Shown one piece after another: positions 61,644 through 64,000 of a stretch of DNA of 64,000 nucleotides. Position numbers and translations under genes: made by a program. How positions within the stretch are numbered: position 1 is the stretch's first letter; each line of letters begins with the position of its first letter. The notes beneath the pieces are model-generated. The model was given only the letters and a program-made list of their open reading frames with translations. It was not told where the DNA came from and made no database searches. This DNA is from Actinomucor elegans (taxonomy: Eukaryota > Mucoromycota > Mucoromycetes > Mucorales > Mucoraceae). The DNA is taken from NCBI GenBank assembly GCA_026027325.1, contig JAMSLZ010000023.1, positions 174,566 through 238,565 on the forward strand, read 5' to 3'.

Positions 61644-63074
61644 TATACCCTATGGGCAGAAGAAGACTTGGAAGACTTGGACTCTTGATAGCAGAAGCAA
61701 GCCTTGGTCTTCGCCACATTCACAATTCTTCTTGAGAAAGTCAATCTTGTTTTGTGTTTTAGCCTTGACTTTGCTCAAATCCATCATCTCTTGCACCGTA
61801 TCAACCTTCATGTTGAAGCAACCCTCGTAGTCAGCAAACTTGGAAGCTCGAGCACCAGTAGGACTGTTGGATCGTACTCTACTCTCTCGCCAGAGAGCAG
61901 AGGATCACCCTCACCATCGAGCTCCATGACTTCAATGATTGAGTCATCACCAGAACATCACCAAGACACCACCAGTACACCAAGACCCACCAGTTGCACC
62001 AGAGACACCACCAGTTGCACCAGAGACACCACCAGCAACACCAGACACCAGGTACACCATCACAAACATCAACCAAGGCTCAGAAGCCACATCCTGCTCA
62101 ACCAGCACAATGGGAGCCTCTTCAACAACTACATCACCGTCGTTTGACGTAGTGACAGGACCAGATTTCTTCACCCCAGACAAAGCCACATAATCATCGA
62201 GCTCAGCCTCGAAAGACTTCACAGCTTGCTTCTTAGCCTTCAGAATCTTGCAGTGTGGCCTTTCTCGCGACAAGAGAAACATACGCTTAGCCACTCAGGG
62301 CAGTCCTTACGGACATGACCCGACAAGCGACAAAAGTGCAAACAGGAGGAGCATTTTTAAACTGAGCAGGAGCAACATGTCCCAAGCACTCAAGTACAGC
62401 ATTCTTGTTAAGGCTGAGGAGAACCACCTCACCATCCTCACCTTCCTGCCACCGAGGTATCATCAACACCGACATCTTGCCCTCAAAGTAGCCCTTACGA
62501 GTGTATTTCTTCAGCTGGTACACCTTACCATAAAAAGCTAATGAATCCAACATGTCAACAAAAAGTAGCTCTGTTGGGAGTACACACACCAAATTAAACT
62601 GAACATGGGTCAGATTACCACCAACAGAAGAGCCAGAGCCAGCTAGTAGAAACGGCCTTGTACACAACACCATTCACAGTAACACCATCATTGACAGCTT
62701 TGGTAGCGTCCGCCTTGCTATCGAAATTAGCTTCGACCAGAAGATCACCACCAGCACTTGCACGCATAGAACTAATGTGTCGGAAGTCCACATTAGCACC
62801 AACTTGTTCTTCAATGACCTTATACGCGTCAGTACGGTCACCAAACAGCTTTCCAGGGAAGGAGAACAGAACAGAACTTGAACAAAGCGCCTGCTCCACC
62901 AGAGCAGCAGCTTTGCGCACCAACAGTTCGGACTTGAGGTCATCATCTTCAAAGATGACCTCACCACAAGAACGGCAGAATTGTCGACATTACGTCGACC
63001 AGGAGTCATGGAACCTTCTTGGAGGCACCACGGGCAACAACAGTTGTCCAGGACACGGCAGAATTTTCAGTCAT
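61643..63074 (-). pseudogene. LINE-7 ORF1, many frameshifts
   Basis: Inverted copy of LINE-6 ORF1. The start region and knuckles are recognisable, but deletions near 62252-62345 break both CCHC motifs. The run that is short by one A in LINE-6 is full length here (near 61755), so that lesion is private to LINE-6. Confidence 0.9.
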
Positions 63075-63367
63075 GTGCCAGATTTCTAGAAAATGGCGAG
63101 ATTACGAAAAAAGTTTTTGAGATGTCGAATTGGCGAATTGAGATGTCAAGATCGAGCGAAATGTGCAAAAGTTGGAGATTTGCAAAATAATTATACCACC
63201 AGAAGCGCAGCGACGAGTAGAATACGAATACGAAACAAGCGGAGATGGATGGATTGAATTGCGAGATATTGACAAAAAACCAGACGGATGCAAATTTTTT
63301 GTAAAAAGTGATCTTTAAGCGTGATGGATGGATTGAATTGAGCGAGATATCGACCAAAAAACCAGAC

Positions 63368-64000
63368 TTTTTTTTTTTTTTTGTATGAAGTGTAACTTTA
63401 TTAACATTTAGTATCTAATTAATTCTAACAAACTAGAGATTCAGTGCAGTGGATGTACTAGCCATGAATTCCGAAATTAGAATGAATGTCATGCTCGAAT
63501 GCATTAATAGCATGAGCAGAGGACCAGATTCATCATGAATTACGCATTTCCAATGCAAACGCCAAACTGTAGCTAAGCCGGCACCAAGGAGCACCAAAAG
63601 GTCATTCGAAAGAGGTACTGACTTGAGATCACACAGGACCAGCCAGACCAAACAGAAGCAAGATCGCAGAGAGGTTCTTGGAGACAGAGCAACTGGATCA
63701 TATCCATCCAAAAGTGCCTTCATCGGACAGTAACGAGCATATGGCCAAGTGTTTCCACTTCACCACAGAGGCCACAGAGAGAGACAGGTACACATTTGGA
63801 TCCCACCGATACAAGCGAGCACGATAACCATGCGGTCATGCAAGAGACCCACCAAGGAGTGAATGCTTTTGCATGCATAGGCAAAGACCAAAAGAGACGC
63901 CAAAAGAAGGCCGAAGCAGAGCATGAGCACCCATAGTAGCAGGAGGTTGAGGACGGTGCATTACAAGTGATGCATACTCCGGATGCCAGAGCGACGCAGA
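63368..64000 (-). mobile_element. LINE-8: 3' end of a family-B LINE, cut by the window edge
   Basis: T-run at 63368-63382, then the family-B 3' UTR and the C-terminal part of ORF2 (MASTSTA, WRLHWKC, LVLLGAGLA), inverse of 46415-47066. About 19 bases shorter over 637. It runs off the window before the point where CACTA-2 sits in LINE-5, so I cannot say whether that insertion is also duplicated. Confidence 0.9.
63415..64000 (-). pseudogene. LINE-8 ORF2 C-terminus, frameshifted, partial
   Basis: Fragments of the family-B C-terminus in different frames with several 1-2 base deletions (for example GATTCAGTGCAGTGG for GATTCAGTGGCAGTGG). It lacks the 10-bp duplication of LINE-2 and so follows LINE-5. 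Confidence 0.88.

Larger units (their letters stand above)
55478..63367 (-). mobile_element. LINE-7: inverted, deletion-ridden copy of LINE-6 including Merlin
   Basis: Minus-strand copy of 47067-55099 sharing the nonsense codon, the 256-base loss, the Merlin insertion and the doubled 5' end. Differences are overwhelmingly 1-3 base deletions: 3,491 bases against 3,522 for the 3' part, 2,328 against 2,388 for Merlin, 2,045 against 2,098 for the 5' part. All frames are broken repeatedly. Either unpolished sequence or a decayed duplicate. Confidence 0.9.

Overview
The window reads as a transposon-only pericentromeric block of an early-diverging filamentous fungus, most likely Mucoromycota/Mucorales. 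That is an inference from AT-rich DNA, short GT-AG introns, L1-like LINEs resembling the Grem-LINE1 elements described around Mucor centromeres, Tnp2-type CACTA elements and a Merlin element. I see no ordinary host gene.

Layout. Six L1-like LINEs form two divergent head-to-tail arrays. LINE-1 (347-6573), LINE-2 (6669-19934) and LINE-3 (19935-25811) lie on the minus strand. LINE-4 (26469-32280), LINE-5 (32281-47066) and LINE-6 (47067-55099) lie on the plus strand. The 5' ends of both arrays face a LINE-free AT-rich core at 25812-26202. Family order (A-B-A | A-B-A), diagnostic residues (1 pairs with 6, 2 with 5, 3 with 4) and a shared outer flank (1-346 is the reverse complement of 55100-55445) make 1-55445 a large imperfect palindrome. 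Beyond a 378-bp spacer, 55478-64000 is a second inverted copy, of 46415-55099, riddled with small deletions.

Insertions. Each family-B LINE carries its own CACTA element: 8186-15586 in LINE-2 and 37135-46168 in LINE-5. Both share the terminus CACTATGGCGAAAA and each encodes an apparently intact six-exon Tnp2-type transposase plus a divergently transcribed three-exon accessory protein. The second CACTA carries a nested element bounded by TTA, with 234-bp internal direct repeats, a truncated DDE_4-like gene and a chromodomain ORF. LINE-1 holds a solo LTR with a 5-bp target duplication. LINE-6 holds a Merlin (IS1595-like) transposon with 43-bp perfect terminal repeats.

How the parts work together. 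LINE ORF1 (two CCHC knuckles) and ORF2 (APE-like endonuclease, reverse transcriptase, C-terminal CCHC) overlap in a TAATG stop-start, suggesting translation by termination-reinitiation. The two LINEs next to the core are intact in both ORFs while the outer ones are broken, consistent with growth of the arrays at their core-proximal 5' ends. The leading hypothesis is that 25812-26202 is the core of a mosaic centromere embedded in LINE arrays; this needs kinetochore ChIP to establish.
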